Source: Planococcus sp. MSAK28401 (GTDB taxonomy: Bacteria > Bacillota > Bacilli > Bacillales_A > Planococcaceae). Taken from it: a DNA stretch of 64,000 nt. Shown here piece after piece: positions 55,861-64,000 of this stretch (position 1 is the first letter of the stretch; every line of letters begins with the position of its first letter). The notes under the pieces are model-generated. The model searched no databases and was not told the origin of the DNA. It saw only the letters and a list, made by a program, of their open reading frames with translations. Location of the stretch: NCBI RefSeq assembly GCF_018283455.1, contig NZ_JAAMTH010000001.1, positions 1,345,501-1,409,500 of the forward strand. Reading direction: 5' to 3'. A program made the translations under genes and the position numbers.

Positions 55861-56244
55861 ATGGAAACTATGGGACGTCACGTAATCGCAGAACTTTGGC
55901 AGTGTGATTTTGACAAATTAAACGATATGGACTATATCGAAAAGACTTTTGTTGATGCAGCACTCAAATCAGGTGCGGAAATCCGCGAAGTCGCTTTTCA
56001 TAAATTTGCACCACAGGGTGTCAGCGGCGTAGTCATCATTTCGGAATCACACCTGACTATTCACAGCTTCCCGGAACACGGGTATGCGAGTGTCGATGTG
56101 TATACTTGCGGAGATCTTGATCCAACAATTGCAGCTGATTACATCGCGCAAGCTTTGGACTCAAAGCAAAGCGAAGTAACTGAAGTGCCACGCGGCATGG
56201 GGCCAGTCGGCGCCGGAGCTACAAAAGTATCACTGACGGTGTAA
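55861..56244 (+). CDS. speD: S-adenosylmethionine decarboxylase proenzyme
   Basis: A 127-residue pyruvoyl enzyme that makes decarboxylated SAM for spermidine synthesis. The precursor is self-cleaved between E62 and S63 in [22 protein letters not shown]63 becomes the pyruvoyl group, H68 aids processing and C83 (YTCGD) is the catalytic acid. Length is that of the short Gram-positive class. AAAGGGGG stands about seven bases before the ATG and can be sequestered by the leader. It follows gapB, but with its own promoter. Confidence 0.97.
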   Translation: METMGRHVIAELWQCDFDKLNDMDYIEKTFVDAALKSGAEIREVAFHKFAPQGVSGVVIISESHLTIHSFPEHGYASVDVYTCGDLDPTIAADYIAQALDSKQSEVTEVPRGMGPVGAGATKVSLTV

Positions 56245-56269
56245 CTGACCGCTAATAACGCAAAACACA

Positions 56270-56297
56270 AGCAGAGGAGAAAATCCTCTGCTTTTTC
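56270..56297 (+). terminator. Terminator after speD
   Basis: AGCAGAGGA / TCCTCTGCT type hairpin with a GAAAA loop and TTTT tail. Confidence 0.88.
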
Positions 56298-56365
56298 TAA
56301 TGTTTGGGGAATTTTTTTGTTATACTGTTACTACCAGATAGAGAATTTTCGGGGAGATGTCTACC

Positions 56366-56842
56366 ATGAAATGTCCAGCTTGCCAGCATAACGGCACCCG
56401 CGTAGTAGATTCGCGGCCAATAGATGAAATGAAATCAATCCGCAGGCGACGTGAATGCGAAGCGTGTGGCTACCGCTTCACCACGTTCGAAAAAGTGGAA
56501 GAGATGCCGCTGATCGTCGTGAAAAAAGATGGCTCCCGTGAAGAATTCAGCCGCGAGAAGGTGTTGCGCGGATTGATTCGCGCGTGTGAAAAGCGCCCAG
56601 TCTCGCTTGATATGCTTGAAGGGGTCGTTTTCGATATCGAAAAAGAACTTCGCCGGAGCGGAAATCCTGAAGTGAAATCGGAAGAAGTCGGAGAACTGGT
56701 CATGAACCGTTTAGCGGATATCGATGAAGTGGCCTATGTCCGCTTCGCATCCGTCTATCGCCAGTTCAAAGACATTACGGTCTTCATCGATGAACTTAAG
56801 GATCTGCTTGACCGCAATCCCGGTGATAAGGACAGCAAATAA
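56366..56842 (+). CDS. nrdR: Transcriptional repressor of ribonucleotide reductase genes
   Basis: A 158-residue repressor that binds ATP/dATP and NrdR boxes before nrd operons. A zinc ribbon (CPAC at residues 3-6 and CEACG near 32-36) is followed by an ATP-cone (about 49-139) with [24 protein letters not shown] place the start at 56366 because GGGGAG lies ten bases upstream and the protein then begins MKCPAC. It is 12 bases before dnaB, starting an nrdR-dnaB-dnaI operon. Confidence 0.96.
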   Translation: MKCPACQHNGTRVVDSRPIDEMKSIRRRRECEACGYRFTTFEKVEEMPLIVVKKDGSREEFSREKVLRGLIRACEKRPVSLDMLEGVVFDIEKELRRSGNPEVKSEEVGELVMNRLADIDEVAYVRFASVYRQFKDITVFIDELKDLLDRNPGDKDSK

Positions 56843-56854
56843 GGCGGTGAGCAC

Positions 56855-58225
56855 ATGACGATGTACAAAGAACTCCAGCCCGCCGACTTGTACCGGATCC
56901 GCATGCCGTATCCATTTTCCAATTACGACCGACAATTGCTGACACTGCTCTATCAGCCGATGATTGGTTCGGATGCCATCTCCCTCTACTTGACGCTGTG
57001 GGCGGATGGGGAAATGCGCTCCGAGGATTCGACCCATTACACGTTAATGAATACACTCGGAAAACCGGTCAAGGCGATTTTCGAATCCCGCATCCAATTG
57101 GAAGCGATCGGTTTATTAAAAACTTACCGGAAAGACGGGGAAGACCGTTCCTTTATCTATGAACTGTGTCCGCCGCTAGACCCGAAACCTTTTTTTGCCG
57201 ACCCGCTATTGTCGATGTTCCTGTTCAGTAAAATAGGGGAATCGTCTTATCGGAGGGTCCGCGACCGTTTTATCATCCAGACGCCGCTTACTGCTGGATA
57301 CGAGGAAGTCTCCAGAACCTTCACGGATATTTTCCAACCGGTGCATGCGAAGTCCGGTTACCCTGCAGACCAAAAAGAGCTAGAATCACGGACAGACGGG
57401 GAATATGAGATGGAACAGGACTTTGATTTTGCGCTGTTGCGCCAGGGCCTATCTGAACAACTTGTGCCAAAGCGTGTGTTGACGCCGGCCATCCGCAACT
57501 TTATCGTCAAACTGTCATTTCTCTACGGTTTTGGGCCGCTTGAAATGCAAAAAGTCGTATTGCTGGCGATCGAAGATGATTACCGGATAGATGAAGAGGG
57601 GCTGCGCAAGGCTGCTTCCGATTATTATAAAATGACCGTCACGACAACTGCACCGAAACTCGAGCCGGTTAAAAAGGCAGAACCGAAAACGCAACAACCT
57701 GATGCACAACAAGGGCCTGTAAATAAAGAAGACGAGTTGATCGCATATTTGGAATCAGCATCACCGCTTCAAGTACTGCGCGATATCGCGGACGGCAAAG
57801 AACCGCTGCCGGCCGATGTGCAATTAGCGAACCAGTTGGTGACGCAGCATGGCATGGAGCCGGCTGTCGTCAATGTATTGCTTCAATACGTCCTGTTGCG
57901 TACGGATATGAAACTGACAAAAGCGTATGTAGAAAAAATTGCCTCACATTGGTTGAGGAAAAATGTCACGACTGCTAAACAGGCGATGGAATTTGCACGC
58001 ATCGAGCATACACAGTATATGAAATGGAAAAACGAATCAGGTGCCGCGCCTAAAAAATCGGCATCTTCCGGCCGCAAGCCGATCCGAGAAGAAAAGCTGC
58101 CTGAATGGTTCAATAATAAAGACGAAGTGGAAACGCCTGGACAAGGGGCTTCAAGTGAACAGCTCGAACAGGAAAAACAGAAATTGCTTGCGAAGCTTGC
58201 GTTGAAGAAAAGAAAGGGTGATTAG
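56855..58225 (+). CDS. dnaB: Replication initiation and membrane attachment protein DnaB
   Basis: A 456-residue Firmicutes-type DnaB (not the helicase), which joins DnaD and DnaI in loading the replicative helicase at oriC and at restart sites. The N-terminal domain (to about 280) is winged-helix/DDBH1-like and includes YDRQLLTLLYQPMIGSDAISLYLTLW. A basic, proline- and glutamine-rich linker (about 265-290) leads to a DDBH2-type region near 350-400. The C-terminus is charged. It ends in TAG directly against the dnaI ATG. Confidence 0.94.
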   Translation: MTMYKELQPADLYRIRMPYPFSNYDRQLLTLLYQPMIGSDAISLYLTLWADGEMRSEDSTHYTLMNTLGKPVKAIFESRIQLEAIGLLKTYRKDGEDRSFIYELCPPLDPKPFFADPLLSMFLFSKIGESSYRRVRDRFIIQTPLTAGYEEVSRTFTDIFQPVHAKSGYPADQKELESRTDGEYEMEQDFDFALLRQGLSEQLVPKRVLTPAIRNFIVKLSFLYGFGPLEMQKVVLLAIEDDYRIDEEGLRKAASDYYKMTVTTTAPKLEPVKKAEPKTQQPDAQQGPVNKEDELIAYLESASPLQVLRDIADGKEPLPADVQLANQLVTQHGMEPAVVNVLLQYVLLRTDMKLTKAYVEKIASHWLRKNVTTAKQAMEFARIEHTQYMKWKNESGAAPKKSASSGRKPIREEKLPEWFNNKDEVETPGQGASSEQLEQEKQKLLAKLALKKRKGD

Positions 58226-59164
58226 ATGGAACCGATTCGTGAAACGATGAAGCGAGTGGTCAATGCGCCCTCATTTTCCGAGCGCTATGATGCAATGAAG
58301 AAAGAAGTGCTGGAACATCCCGGCGTCCTTAAATTCCTTAAAGAGCACGAAGAGGAAATTGACGGGCCGACAGTGGAAAAAGGGATGGGCAAGCTATACG
58401 AATATATCGACCAATCGCATGACTGCAATAAATGCCCGAACCTCGGCGGCTGCATCAATCATCTAAAAGGATTCGAACCGAATCTCGTATTGGAGCGCGG
58501 CAATATCGGTATTTCGTACACCAAATGCCGGTTGAAGACTGCTGAGGACAATAAGCGGCATGCATCTTCCTTGATCCACAGCATGTACATGCCAAAAGAA
58601 GTGATGGCAGCGAGAATCGAAAACTTTGAGCTGGACGACCGCAGGCTGCCTGCTTTCCGTGCAGTTGATGACTTCTTGGAGAAAGCGACCGGGCCAGACT
58701 CGCTCCCTGAAAAAGGCTTGTATTTATATGGCAAGTTCGGGACTGGTAAATCCTATTTGCTGAGCGCTGTTGCGAATGAGCTGGCAGAGATCAACGTCAA
58801 AACGGTTCTCGTATTCGTGCCGGAATTCATGCGCGAAATGAAGCAAGCGATCGGCGACCATACACTTCAGGAGAAAATCGAATACGTCAAACGAGCCGAT
58901 GTGCTCATGCTCGATGATATCGGGGCTGAAGCGATGTCGAGCTGGACGCGCGACGAAGTGCTCGGTACGATTCTTCATTACCGGATGGCGGAGAAATTGC
59001 CGACTTTCATGAGCTCGAACTTCAGCTATTCTGAACTCGCGCACCATTTGACTTATTCACAGCGCGGCGAAAAAGAAGACTTGAAGGCAGCACGCATTAT
59101 GGAACGGATCCAGGCATTGACCGTCCCAGTCAAACTTGAAGGCGAAAACCGCCGCAACAAGTAA
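58226..59164 (+). CDS. dnaI: Primosomal protein DnaI (helicase loader)
   Basis: A 312-residue AAA+ ATPase that loads the DnaC-type helicase. An N-terminal helicase-binding domain with zinc-ligand cysteines (CNKCPNLGGCINH, near residue 72, and C near 93) precedes the ATPase: Walker A GKFGTGKSY near 168, Walker B VLMLDDIGAE near 227 and sensor region MSSNFSY near 258. It starts immediately after the dnaB stop; GAAAGGGTG inside dnaB is its ribosome site. It is followed by the thrS T-box transcript. Confidence 0.96.
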   Translation: MEPIRETMKRVVNAPSFSERYDAMKKEVLEHPGVLKFLKEHEEEIDGPTVEKGMGKLYEYIDQSHDCNKCPNLGGCINHLKGFEPNLVLERGNIGISYTKCRLKTAEDNKRHASSLIHSMYMPKEVMAARIENFELDDRRLPAFRAVDDFLEKATGPDSLPEKGLYLYGKFGTGKSYLLSAVANELAEINVKTVLVFVPEFMREMKQAIGDHTLQEKIEYVKRADVLMLDDIGAEAMSSWTRDEVLGTILHYRMAEKLPTFMSSNFSYSELAHHLTYSQRGEKEDLKAARIMERIQALTVPVKLEGENRRNK

Positions 59165-59173
59165 GAGAAACTA

Positions 59174-59202
59174 TTGCCTTTTGATTTTTTTCATCGTATA
59201 GT
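59174..59202 (+). promoter_or_regulatory. Promoter of the thrS T-box transcript
   Basis: TTGCCT (59174-59179), 17-base spacer, TATAGT (59197-59202). Confidence 0.75.
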
Positions 59203-59208
59203 AAGAAA

Positions 59209-59468
59209 CATCAATAATGATTTACATGCAATGACAAGGACATGAGCGATCGCGCGCGGCACACAGAGAGGGAAGACACGGCTGAAAGCTTCCCGGCACA
59301 GCGTTTTCGTTTACCCCCTTCGAGCAGCGCCTGCGAACTTCAGTAGCAGGCGACGGTACCGGCCCGTTAGCCGATGCAGAGCTTCATTCCGCACGCAAAA
59401 ATTGTGTGGAAGAGAAGAAGGGTGGAACCACGAACAGAGCTTCGTCCCTTTTGGGATGGGGCTTTTTG
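59209..59468 (+). promoter_or_regulatory. T-box riboswitch (threonine) upstream of thrS
   Basis: The AGAGAGGGAAG element near 59266 begins stem I, an ACC threonine specifier is likely at 59313-59315, and stem CGCCTGC/GCAGGCG follows (59328-59352). The T-box core AGAAGGGTGGAACCACG is at 59416-59432. The terminator GCTTCGTCCC / GGGATGGGGC with TTTTT is at 59439-59467. It lets thrS be made when tRNA-Thr is uncharged. Confidence 0.94.
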
Positions 59469-59480
59469 TGTGGAAAAAAA

Positions 59481-59762
59481 GAAAAGCGGAAGCTGCCGAA
59501 AGCGGAAGCTAACCTAAGTGCGCGACGTCCTGTCGCAACGGTTAGCTGACCCACATCCTGTGGCCCTCCGAAAGGCTTAAGGCGCACTGGCGAAGCGGCG
59601 CTTTCTGCCGCACAGCCAGGGTGACTTAAGACCCCGAGGAGCTAGGCGCTGAAGCTACCGTTCTGGCTCGACAGGCATAAGCTGGGTTCCCGAAGCGGCG
59701 CTCTTTGCCGCACAGGGAGACTGGCTTACGACCCGAGAGGCAGGCAGCAGAAGCTAGACAAC
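59481..59762. repeat. Nested palindromic REP-like repeats in the thrS leader
   Basis: Two cores CGAAGCGGCGCTTTCTGCCGCACAG (59591-59615) and CGAAGCGGCGCTCTTTGCCGC... (59691-59715), exactly 100 bases apart. Around them lie arms of the AAAGCGGAAGC start type and the GCTAGACAAC end type. The outer arms GCTGCC (near 59493) and GGCAGC (near 59743) suggest one copy inserted into another. The same family occurs again at 62779-62899. No convincing gene lies here; the rest of the 366 bases from the T-box terminator to thrS holds only the thrS ribosome site. Confidence 0.82.
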
Positions 59763-59834
59763 AAAAAACCTGAAGCGCTGAACCAGACCCTGTGGTTCTC
59801 GATTCACCCGATATCATTCAAAGGAGAGATTCAT

Positions 59835-61763
59835 ATGGCAGACATGATTCAATTAAAATTCCCAGACGGCGCAGTAAAAGAGTTCGCCAAAGGAACATCT
59901 ACAGAAGAAATCGCTCAATCCATCAGCCCAGGCCTTCGCAAAAAAGCGGTAGCAGGAAAGCTTTCCGGCAACTTAGTCGATTTGAAAGCCCCTCTTGAGG
60001 CGGATGGCGACATCGCGATCATCACACCGGAATCCGAAGAAGCATTGGAAGTACTTCGCCACAGCTCAGCGCATTTGATGGCTCAAGCAGTCAAACGCTT
60101 GTATCCGGATGCCAAGCTTGGCGTTGGGCCGGTCATCGAAAACGGCTTCTATTACGATATCGATACAGAGTCGGCGATTACAGCTGAAGATTTGCCGGTC
60201 ATTGAAAAAGAAATGAAGAAAATCATCAACGAAAACTTGGACATCGTCCGTGTGGAAGTATCGAGAAATGAAGCGCAGCAACGATTTGAAGCGATCAACG
60301 ATCCATACAAGCTGGAGCTTCTAGAAGCGATCCCAGAAGATGAGCAAGTGTCGATCTACGAACAAGGCGAATTTTTCGACCTGTGCCGCGGCATCCACGT
60401 GCCATCGACTGGCAAATTGAAAGAATTCAAATTACTAAGTGTCGCCGGTGCTTACTGGCGCGGCGATAGCGACAATAAAATGCTTCAGCGCATCTACGGA
60501 ACAGCTTTCTTCAAAAAAGAAGAATTGAAAGCCCATCTTGAAATGCTGGAAGAAGCGAAAGAGCGCGACCACCGCAAAATCGGCAAAGAGCTCAATTTGT
60601 TCATGAACTCCCAAAAAGTCGGGCAAGGCTTGCCGATGTGGCTGCCGAAAGGCGCAACAATCCGCCGCATCATCGAACGCTATATTGTCGACAAAGAAGA
60701 GCGCATGGGCTATGACCATGTTTACACACCGGTCATGGGCAGTGTCGAATTGTATAAAACGAGCGGCCACTGGGATCATTACCAAGAAAACATGTTCCCA
60801 GTCATGCAAATGGACAACGAAGATTTGGTGCTGCGCCCGATGAATTGCCCGCATCACATGATGATCTACAAGCAAGGCATTCATTCCTACCGCCAATTGC
60901 CGATCCGTATCGCAGAACTTGGGCTGATGCACCGCTACGAAATGTCAGGTGCCTTGTCGGGCTTGCAACGCGTGCGCGGTATGACATTGAACGATGCCCA
61001 CCTGTTCGTGCGCCCGGACCAGATCAAAGAAGAATTCAAACGCGTCGTCAACCTCGTCATCGACGTATACAAAGACTTCGATTTGAAAGACTATTCGTTC
61101 CGCGTATCCTACCGCGACCCGGCGGATAAAGAAAAATACTACGACGATGACGCCATGTGGAACCGTGCGCAATCGATGCTGAAAGAAGCGATGGATGAAC
61201 TCGGCCTCGATTATTTCGAAGCAGAAGGTGAAGCGGCATTCTACGGGCCGAAACTTGATGTTCAAGTGAAAACAGCGCTTGGCAAAGAAGAAACTTTGTC
61301 GACTGTCCAGCTCGATTTCCTCTTGCCGGAGAAATTCGATTTGACATATATCGGTGAAGACGGCAAACAGCACCGCCCGGTCGTCATCCACCGCGGCGTC
61401 GTCTCTACAATGGAACGTTTTGTCGCATTTCTCATCGAAGAATACAAAGGCGCATTCCCGACTTGGCTCGCGCCAGTACAAGTGGAGATCATCCCGGTAT
61501 CGCTTGATGTGCACAGCGAATACGCAAAAGAGCTTCAGGAAAAAATGCAACAGCATAAATTGCGCGTCGATATCGATGAGCGCGACGAAAAGCTCGGCTA
61601 TAAAATCCGCGAAGCACAGATGCAGAAAGTTCCATATATGCTAGTCATCGGCGATAAGGAACTGGAAAGCGGCTCAGTCAATGTCCGCAAATACGGTGAG
61701 CAGAACTCCGAGAGCATGCCATTCGAGGACTTCCTTAAACTCGTTCAATCCGAACTTCACTAA
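59835..61763 (+). CDS. thrS: Threonyl-tRNA synthetase
   Basis: A 642-residue class II synthetase. The order is N-terminal TGS domain (1-65), the editing domain with [16 protein letters not shown] (near residue 76), the catalytic core with zinc cysteine in RPMNCPHHM (near 336) and [25 protein letters not shown] (near 365), and the anticodon-binding domain (about 540-642). Length is standard. AAAGGAGA precedes the ATG. Its transcript carries a T-box and then about 300 bases of palindromic repeats before the ribosome site. Confidence 0.98.
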   Translation: MADMIQLKFPDGAVKEFAKGTSTEEIAQSISPGLRKKAVAGKLSGNLVDLKAPLEADGDIAIITPESEEALEVLRHSSAHLMAQAVKRLYPDAKLGVGPVIENGFYYDIDTESAITAEDLPVIEKEMKKIINENLDIVRVEVSRNEAQQRFEAINDPYKLELLEAIPEDEQVSIYEQGEFFDLCRGIHVPSTGKLKEFKLLSVAGAYWRGDSDNKMLQRIYGTAFFKKEELKAHLEMLEEAKERDHRKIGKELNLFMNSQKVGQGLPMWLPKGATIRRIIERYIVDKEERMGYDHVYTPVMGSVELYKTSGHWDHYQENMFPVMQMDNEDLVLRPMNCPHHMMIYKQGIHSYRQLPIRIAELGLMHRYEMSGALSGLQRVRGMTLNDAHLFVRPDQIKEEFKRVVNLVIDVYKDFDLKDYSFRVSYRDPADKEKYYDDDAMWNRAQSMLKEAMDELGLDYFEAEGEAAFYGPKLDVQVKTALGKEETLSTVQLDFLLPEKFDLTYIGEDGKQHRPVVIHRGVVSTMERFVAFLIEEYKGAFPTWLAPVQVEIIPVSLDVHSEYAKELQEKMQQHKLRVDIDERDEKLGYKIREAQMQKVPYMLVIGDKELESGSVNVRKYGEQNSESMPFEDFLKLVQSELH

Positions 61764-61768
61764 AGTGC

Positions 61769-61797
61769 TTGACAGTAAAAGTGCTGCGTGATATTCT
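61769..61797 (+). promoter_or_regulatory. Promoter of the infC-rpmI-rplT operon
   Basis: TTGACA (61769-61774), 17-base spacer, TATTCT (61792-61797), directly after thrS. Confidence 0.82.
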
Positions 61798-61803
61798 TAT
61801 TTA

Positions 61804-61955
61804 GGTTATTGAATACTTATATGTGCAAGCAGGAGCGCCCGCTTCTCACCTGATCGACCGATTGTTGGCAGGTAGACACGATTGACTTTTACATGCATCT
61901 AGCATGTGTCATATTATGGCGGGCGGACTCCTCGGGGTTCGCCCGCTTTTTGTTT
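61804..61955 (+). promoter_or_regulatory. L20 leader (ribosomal protein autoregulatory RNA)
   Basis: The transcribed leader between promoter and infC contains a series of stems and an intrinsic terminator GGCGGGCG / CGCCCGC (61917-61952) with TTTTT. In Bacillus, L20 binds this leader and stimulates termination. Position, length and terminator fit. Confidence 0.85.
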
Positions 61956-62025
61956 GCACCTGTGAACCGGATCGTCCGGTTTACACATTTAAGCTATTCG
62001 CGACACTACCCGGAGGTGGATCATT

Positions 62026-62544
62026 ATTAGCAGAGACAACAATGTAAACGAAGGCATTCGTGCACGTGAATTACGGGTTATTGACCAAAATGGTGAACAG
62101 CTCGGCATCAAATCACGCAACGAGGCGCTCGAGATTGCAGCCCGTGTCAACTTGGATCTAGTACTAGTGGCTCCTCAAGCTAAGCCGCCGGTCGCACGGA
62201 TCATGGACCACGGCAAGTTCAAATTTGAACAGCAGAAAAAAGAGCGCGAAATTCGTAAAAACCAAAAAATCATCAACGTCAAAGAGGTTCGCTTGAGCCC
62301 TGGCATCGATGACCACGATTTTAACACGAAGCTCCGCAATGCCATCAAGTTCCTTGAAAAAGGCGACAAAGTGAAAGCTTCAATCCGTTTCAAAGGCCGT
62401 GCGATCACGCACAAAGAAATCGGACAACGTGTCCTTGAGCGCTTCGCAGAAGAGTGCAAGGAAGTTGCGACGGTTGAACAGCGCCCGAAAATGGAAGGCC
62501 GCAGCATGTTCTTGATGCTGAACCCGGTCAACGAGAAGGAATAA
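62026..62544 (+). CDS. infC: Translation initiation factor IF-3 (ATT start)
   Basis: A 172-residue factor that keeps ribosomal subunits apart and checks start codons. It starts at ATT (62026), seven bases after GGAGGTG; no ATG exists until residue 69. The first residues read (I/M)[19 protein letters not shown], the normal IF-3 N-terminus. Such AUU starts let IF-3 limit its own translation, as known in E. coli and Bacillus. The N-domain (to about 75), linker and C-domain with [20 protein letters not shown] follow. Confidence 0.96.
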   Translation: MSRDNNVNEGIRARELRVIDQNGEQLGIKSRNEALEIAARVNLDLVLVAPQAKPPVARIMDHGKFKFEQQKKEREIRKNQKIINVKEVRLSPGIDDHDFNTKLRNAIKFLEKGDKVKASIRFKGRAITHKEIGQRVLERFAEECKEVATVEQRPKMEGRSMFLMLNPVNEKE

Positions 62545-62572
62545 TAGCATAATTGTTTAGGAGGAACCCGAA

Positions 62573-62773
62573 ATGCCGAAAATGAAAAGCCACAGTGGAG
62601 CGTCTAAACGCTTCAAGAAAACTGGAACTGGTAAAGTAAGACGCAACCGTTCCCACACTAGCCACTTGTTCGCAAACAAATCGACTAAGCAAAAACGTAA
62701 GCTTCGCAAGAGCTCATTGGTTTCTGCAGGCGATTTGAAACGCATCAAATCATTGATCTACAACATGAAGTAA
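62573..62773 (+). CDS. rpmI: 50S ribosomal protein L35
   Basis: A 66-residue, very basic protein beginning [27 protein letters not shown], diagnostic of L35. GGAGG stands before the ATG. It lies 28 bases after infC in the conserved infC-rpmI-rplT operon. A palindromic repeat separates it from rplT. Confidence 0.98.
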   Translation: MPKMKSHSGASKRFKKTGTGKVRRNRSHTSHLFANKSTKQKRKLRKSSLVSAGDLKRIKSLIYNMK

Positions 62774-62778
62774 AACTA

Positions 62779-62899
62779 GAAAAGCGCAAGCGCCCGGTTA
62801 GATTCGACGGGCATAAGACGAAGGGGCGAAGCGGCGCTTTTTGCCGCACAGCCACTTTGACTTATGACCCCGAGAATCTGGGCGCTGCAGTCTAGACAA
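62779..62899. repeat. REP-like palindromic repeat between rpmI and rplT
   Basis: A single 121-base copy. It starts GAAAAGCGCAAGCGCCC, has the core CGAAGCGGCGCTTTTTGCC at 62827-62851, and ends GGGCGCTGCAGTCTAGACAAC. The outer arms GCGCCC/GGGCGC and GATTC/GAATC are complementary, as are CATAAG/CTTATG, giving a long imperfect hairpin. Same family as the elements before thrS. Confidence 0.88.
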
Positions 62900-62953
62900 C
62901 ACCCACAACTACAAAAATCGAATTTTTCATATTCAAGCAGGAGGTAATTCAAT

Positions 62954-63313
62954 ATGCCACGCGTAAAAGGCGGAACAGTGACGCGCAAGCGTCGTAAAAG
63001 AGTATTAAAATTAGCTAAAGGTTATTACGGTTCCAAACACTTACTATTTAAAGTAGCGAACCAACAAGTTATGAAGTCAGGTAACTATGCTTACCGTGAC
63101 CGTCGCAACAAAAAACGTGATTTCCGCAAATTGTGGATCACACGCATCAACGCAGCAGCTCGTTTGAACGATATTTCTTACAGCCGCTTGATGCACGGAT
63201 TGAAACTTGCTGGCATCGACATCAACCGCAAAATGCTAGCTGAAATCGCTGTATCTGATGCAGCTGCTTTCACAGCTTTGGTTGACCAAGCGAAAAAAGC
63301 ATCTAACAACTAA
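62954..63313 (+). CDS. rplT: 50S ribosomal protein L20
   Basis: A 119-residue, basic 23S rRNA-binding protein, starting [29 protein letters not shown]. It is needed early in large-subunit assembly and represses its own operon through the leader before infC. AGGAGG stands before the ATG. It is 180 bases after rpmI because of the inserted repeat, against about 30 in relatives. Confidence 0.98.
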   Translation: MPRVKGGTVTRKRRKRVLKLAKGYYGSKHLLFKVANQQVMKSGNYAYRDRRNKKRDFRKLWITRINAAARLNDISYSRLMHGLKLAGIDINRKMLAEIAVSDAAAFTALVDQAKKASNN

Positions 63314-63350
63314 TTCACACTGGGCCTAGCGCCTGGTTCGATAGAAAGGA

Positions 63351-63377
63351 GGTCGGCTAATTGCCGGCCTTTTTTTA
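63351..63377 (+). terminator. Terminator after rplT
   Basis: GGTCGGC / GCCGGCC with a TAATT loop and seven T. Confidence 0.92.
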
Positions 63378-63402
63378 TTGAAGCCGATGGGGAGGGAAGA
63401 TA

Positions 63403-63666
63403 ATGATCATTTTGGCAGCTTATTTGGCCGCCATGTCGAGTTTTGCCTTTATCATGATGTGGGCGGACAAACGGCAGGCACAAGCACGTGGCCCGCGCAT
63501 CCCTGAAAAACGCCTATGGCTGGTGGCAGCAATCGGCGGGGGCATCGGGGCATATCTGGGAATGATGCTGTTCAGGCATAAAACAAAGCATACGAATTTC
63601 CGCATCGGATTCTTTGTCTTAGCCTTGATCCAAGCCAGCCTGCTAGTTTGGATAGCATCTCAATAA
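63403..63666 (+). CDS. DUF1294 small membrane protein (YsdA)
   Basis: An 87-residue membrane protein with three likely helices (about 2-19, 38-57 and 65-84). The DUF1294 pattern MMWADKRQAQARGPRIPEKRLWL (residues 18-40), GGxGAYLGMMLFRHKTKH (near 47) is clear. The YsdA homologue lies at this spot after rplT in B. subtilis. Function is unknown. GGGAGGG precedes the ATG. Confidence 0.9.
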   Translation: MIILAAYLAAMSSFAFIMMWADKRQAQARGPRIPEKRLWLVAAIGGGIGAYLGMMLFRHKTKHTNFRIGFFVLALIQASLLVWIASQ

Positions 63667-63703
63667 CAAAAGAGGAAGAAGCTCAGGCTTCTTCCTCTTT
63701 TTT
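63667..63703. terminator. Bidirectional terminator between ysdA and the ysdB-like gene
   Basis: AAAAGAGGAAGAAG / CTTCTTCCTCTTTT with a CTCAGG loop. It overlaps the last codons of the minus-strand gene. Confidence 0.9.
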
Positions 63704-64000
63704 CATCAATTGTTCAATTGGGCTTTTCCAGGAAATTTTCGCATCGGGGTAATTCATGCGAATTTCCTTCTCCAGAAAATGAAAATCTTCTTTTGAAAAG
63801 CCGATCAGTTTATCCGGCGTCTCTGTCCACACGAAAATGGAGACGACATCGAATGCTTCTTTCGTTGTACCTAAATATTTCTCGCCTTCAAACAGAACGC
63901 CGCGCATGGCAATGAAAAAGTTCTTGCGGACATTTCCTACATCGTCATGGAAGTAATAAGTGCCGGATTCAAGCGCAGCGTCGAGCTTGCGCTTCGGGTC
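63683..64000 (-). CDS. YsdB-like protein, N-terminus beyond the window
   Basis: 105 residues are visible; the frame is open to the window edge, so the start lies beyond. The visible part begins DPKRKLDAALESGTYYF, contains MRGVLFEGEKYLG and FVWTETPDKLIGFSKEDF, and ends in a glutamate-rich tail. The pattern resembles B. subtilis YsdB, a sigma-W-related small membrane-associated protein adjacent to ysdA. The N-terminal membrane helix expected for YsdB would lie outside the window. An internal ATG at 63907 is probably not the start. Molecular role unknown. Confidence 0.72.
   Translation of the reverse strand, partial: DPKRKLDAALESGTYYFHDDVGNVRKNFFIAMRGVLFEGEKYLGTTKEAFDVVSIFVWTETPDKLIGFSKEDFHFLEKEIRMNYPDAKISWKSPIEQLMKKEEEA

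Noticed and set aside
59591-59715. Repeated near-identical 25-base units spaced 100 bases apart, looking at first like a CRISPR remnant
   Set aside because: Only two cores here, each a hairpin within longer palindromic arms, and a third copy 3 kb away; no spacers of regular size and no cas genes.

Overview
The window is a stretch of conserved chromosomal backbone from a low-to-moderate GC Gram-positive bacterium of the order Bacillales. Gene order (tyrS, rpsD, ezrA, nifS-like, thiI, ytcI, sppA, yteJ, tpx, ytxK, usp, ald, pepQ, ytkL, ytoI, nrnA, dnaE, accDA, pfkA, pyk, citZ, icd, mdh, phoPR, polA, mutM, coaE, gapB, speD, nrdR, dnaB, dnaI, thrS, infC, rpmI, rplT, ysdA, ysdB) runs parallel to the equivalent Bacillus and Staphylococcus regions. 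A D-aspartate-ligase-like ATP-grasp gene (fits an L-Lys-D-Glu/D-Asp peptidoglycan bridge), the codon usage and an abundant short palindromic repeat make Planococcaceae (Planococcus/Planomicrobium type) my best guess. This is inference, not proof.

Layout. 1-12 kb: a truncated class A PBP (minus), tyrS behind a T-box, a sigma-B-type stress gene, a solitary cobalamin-binding-like protein, rpsD with a structured leader, a methionine gamma-lyase gene, an IS3-family element that landed in the loop of a terminator hairpin, free methionine sulfoxide reductase, hisJ and ezrA. 12-21 kb: nifS-like/thiI tRNA thiolation pair, an acyl-CoA synthetase, rarD, sppA-yteJ, tpx and ytxK, with ackA absent from its usual place. 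21-31 kb: stress proteins, a preQ1-riboswitch-controlled queC-queD-queE operon (minus), a quinone reductase-like MDR gene, ald, pepQ, ytkL, ytoI, ytpI and nrnA. 31-44 kb: dnaE, then a GntR-type regulator overlapping accD, accA, pfkA-pyk, fxsA and citZ-icd-mdh. This block carries central carbon and fatty-acid precursor metabolism. 44-59 kb: a MaoC-like hot-dog protein, phoP-phoR, the ATP-grasp ligase, hflK-hflC, polA-mutM-coaE, gapB, speD, nrdR, dnaB-dnaI. 59-64 kb: thrS behind a T-box, infC-rpmI-rplT behind an L20-type leader, ysdA and a partial ysdB-like gene.

The genes are mostly housekeeping: translation (tyrS, thrS, rpsD, infC, rpmI, rplT), replication and repair (dnaE, polA, mutM, dnaB, dnaI), glycolysis/TCA/gluconeogenesis, and cofactor or tRNA modification. 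RNA-based control is prominent: two T-boxes, preQ1, S4 and L20 leaders, and an undescribed-looking speD leader. The most interesting signals are the putative D-amino-acid ligase; the 185-nt speD leader, in which the Shine-Dalgarno can pair with an upstream C-rich segment to give a pseudoknot; the IS inside a terminator; and palindromic repeats lodged in the thrS leader and between rpmI and rplT.
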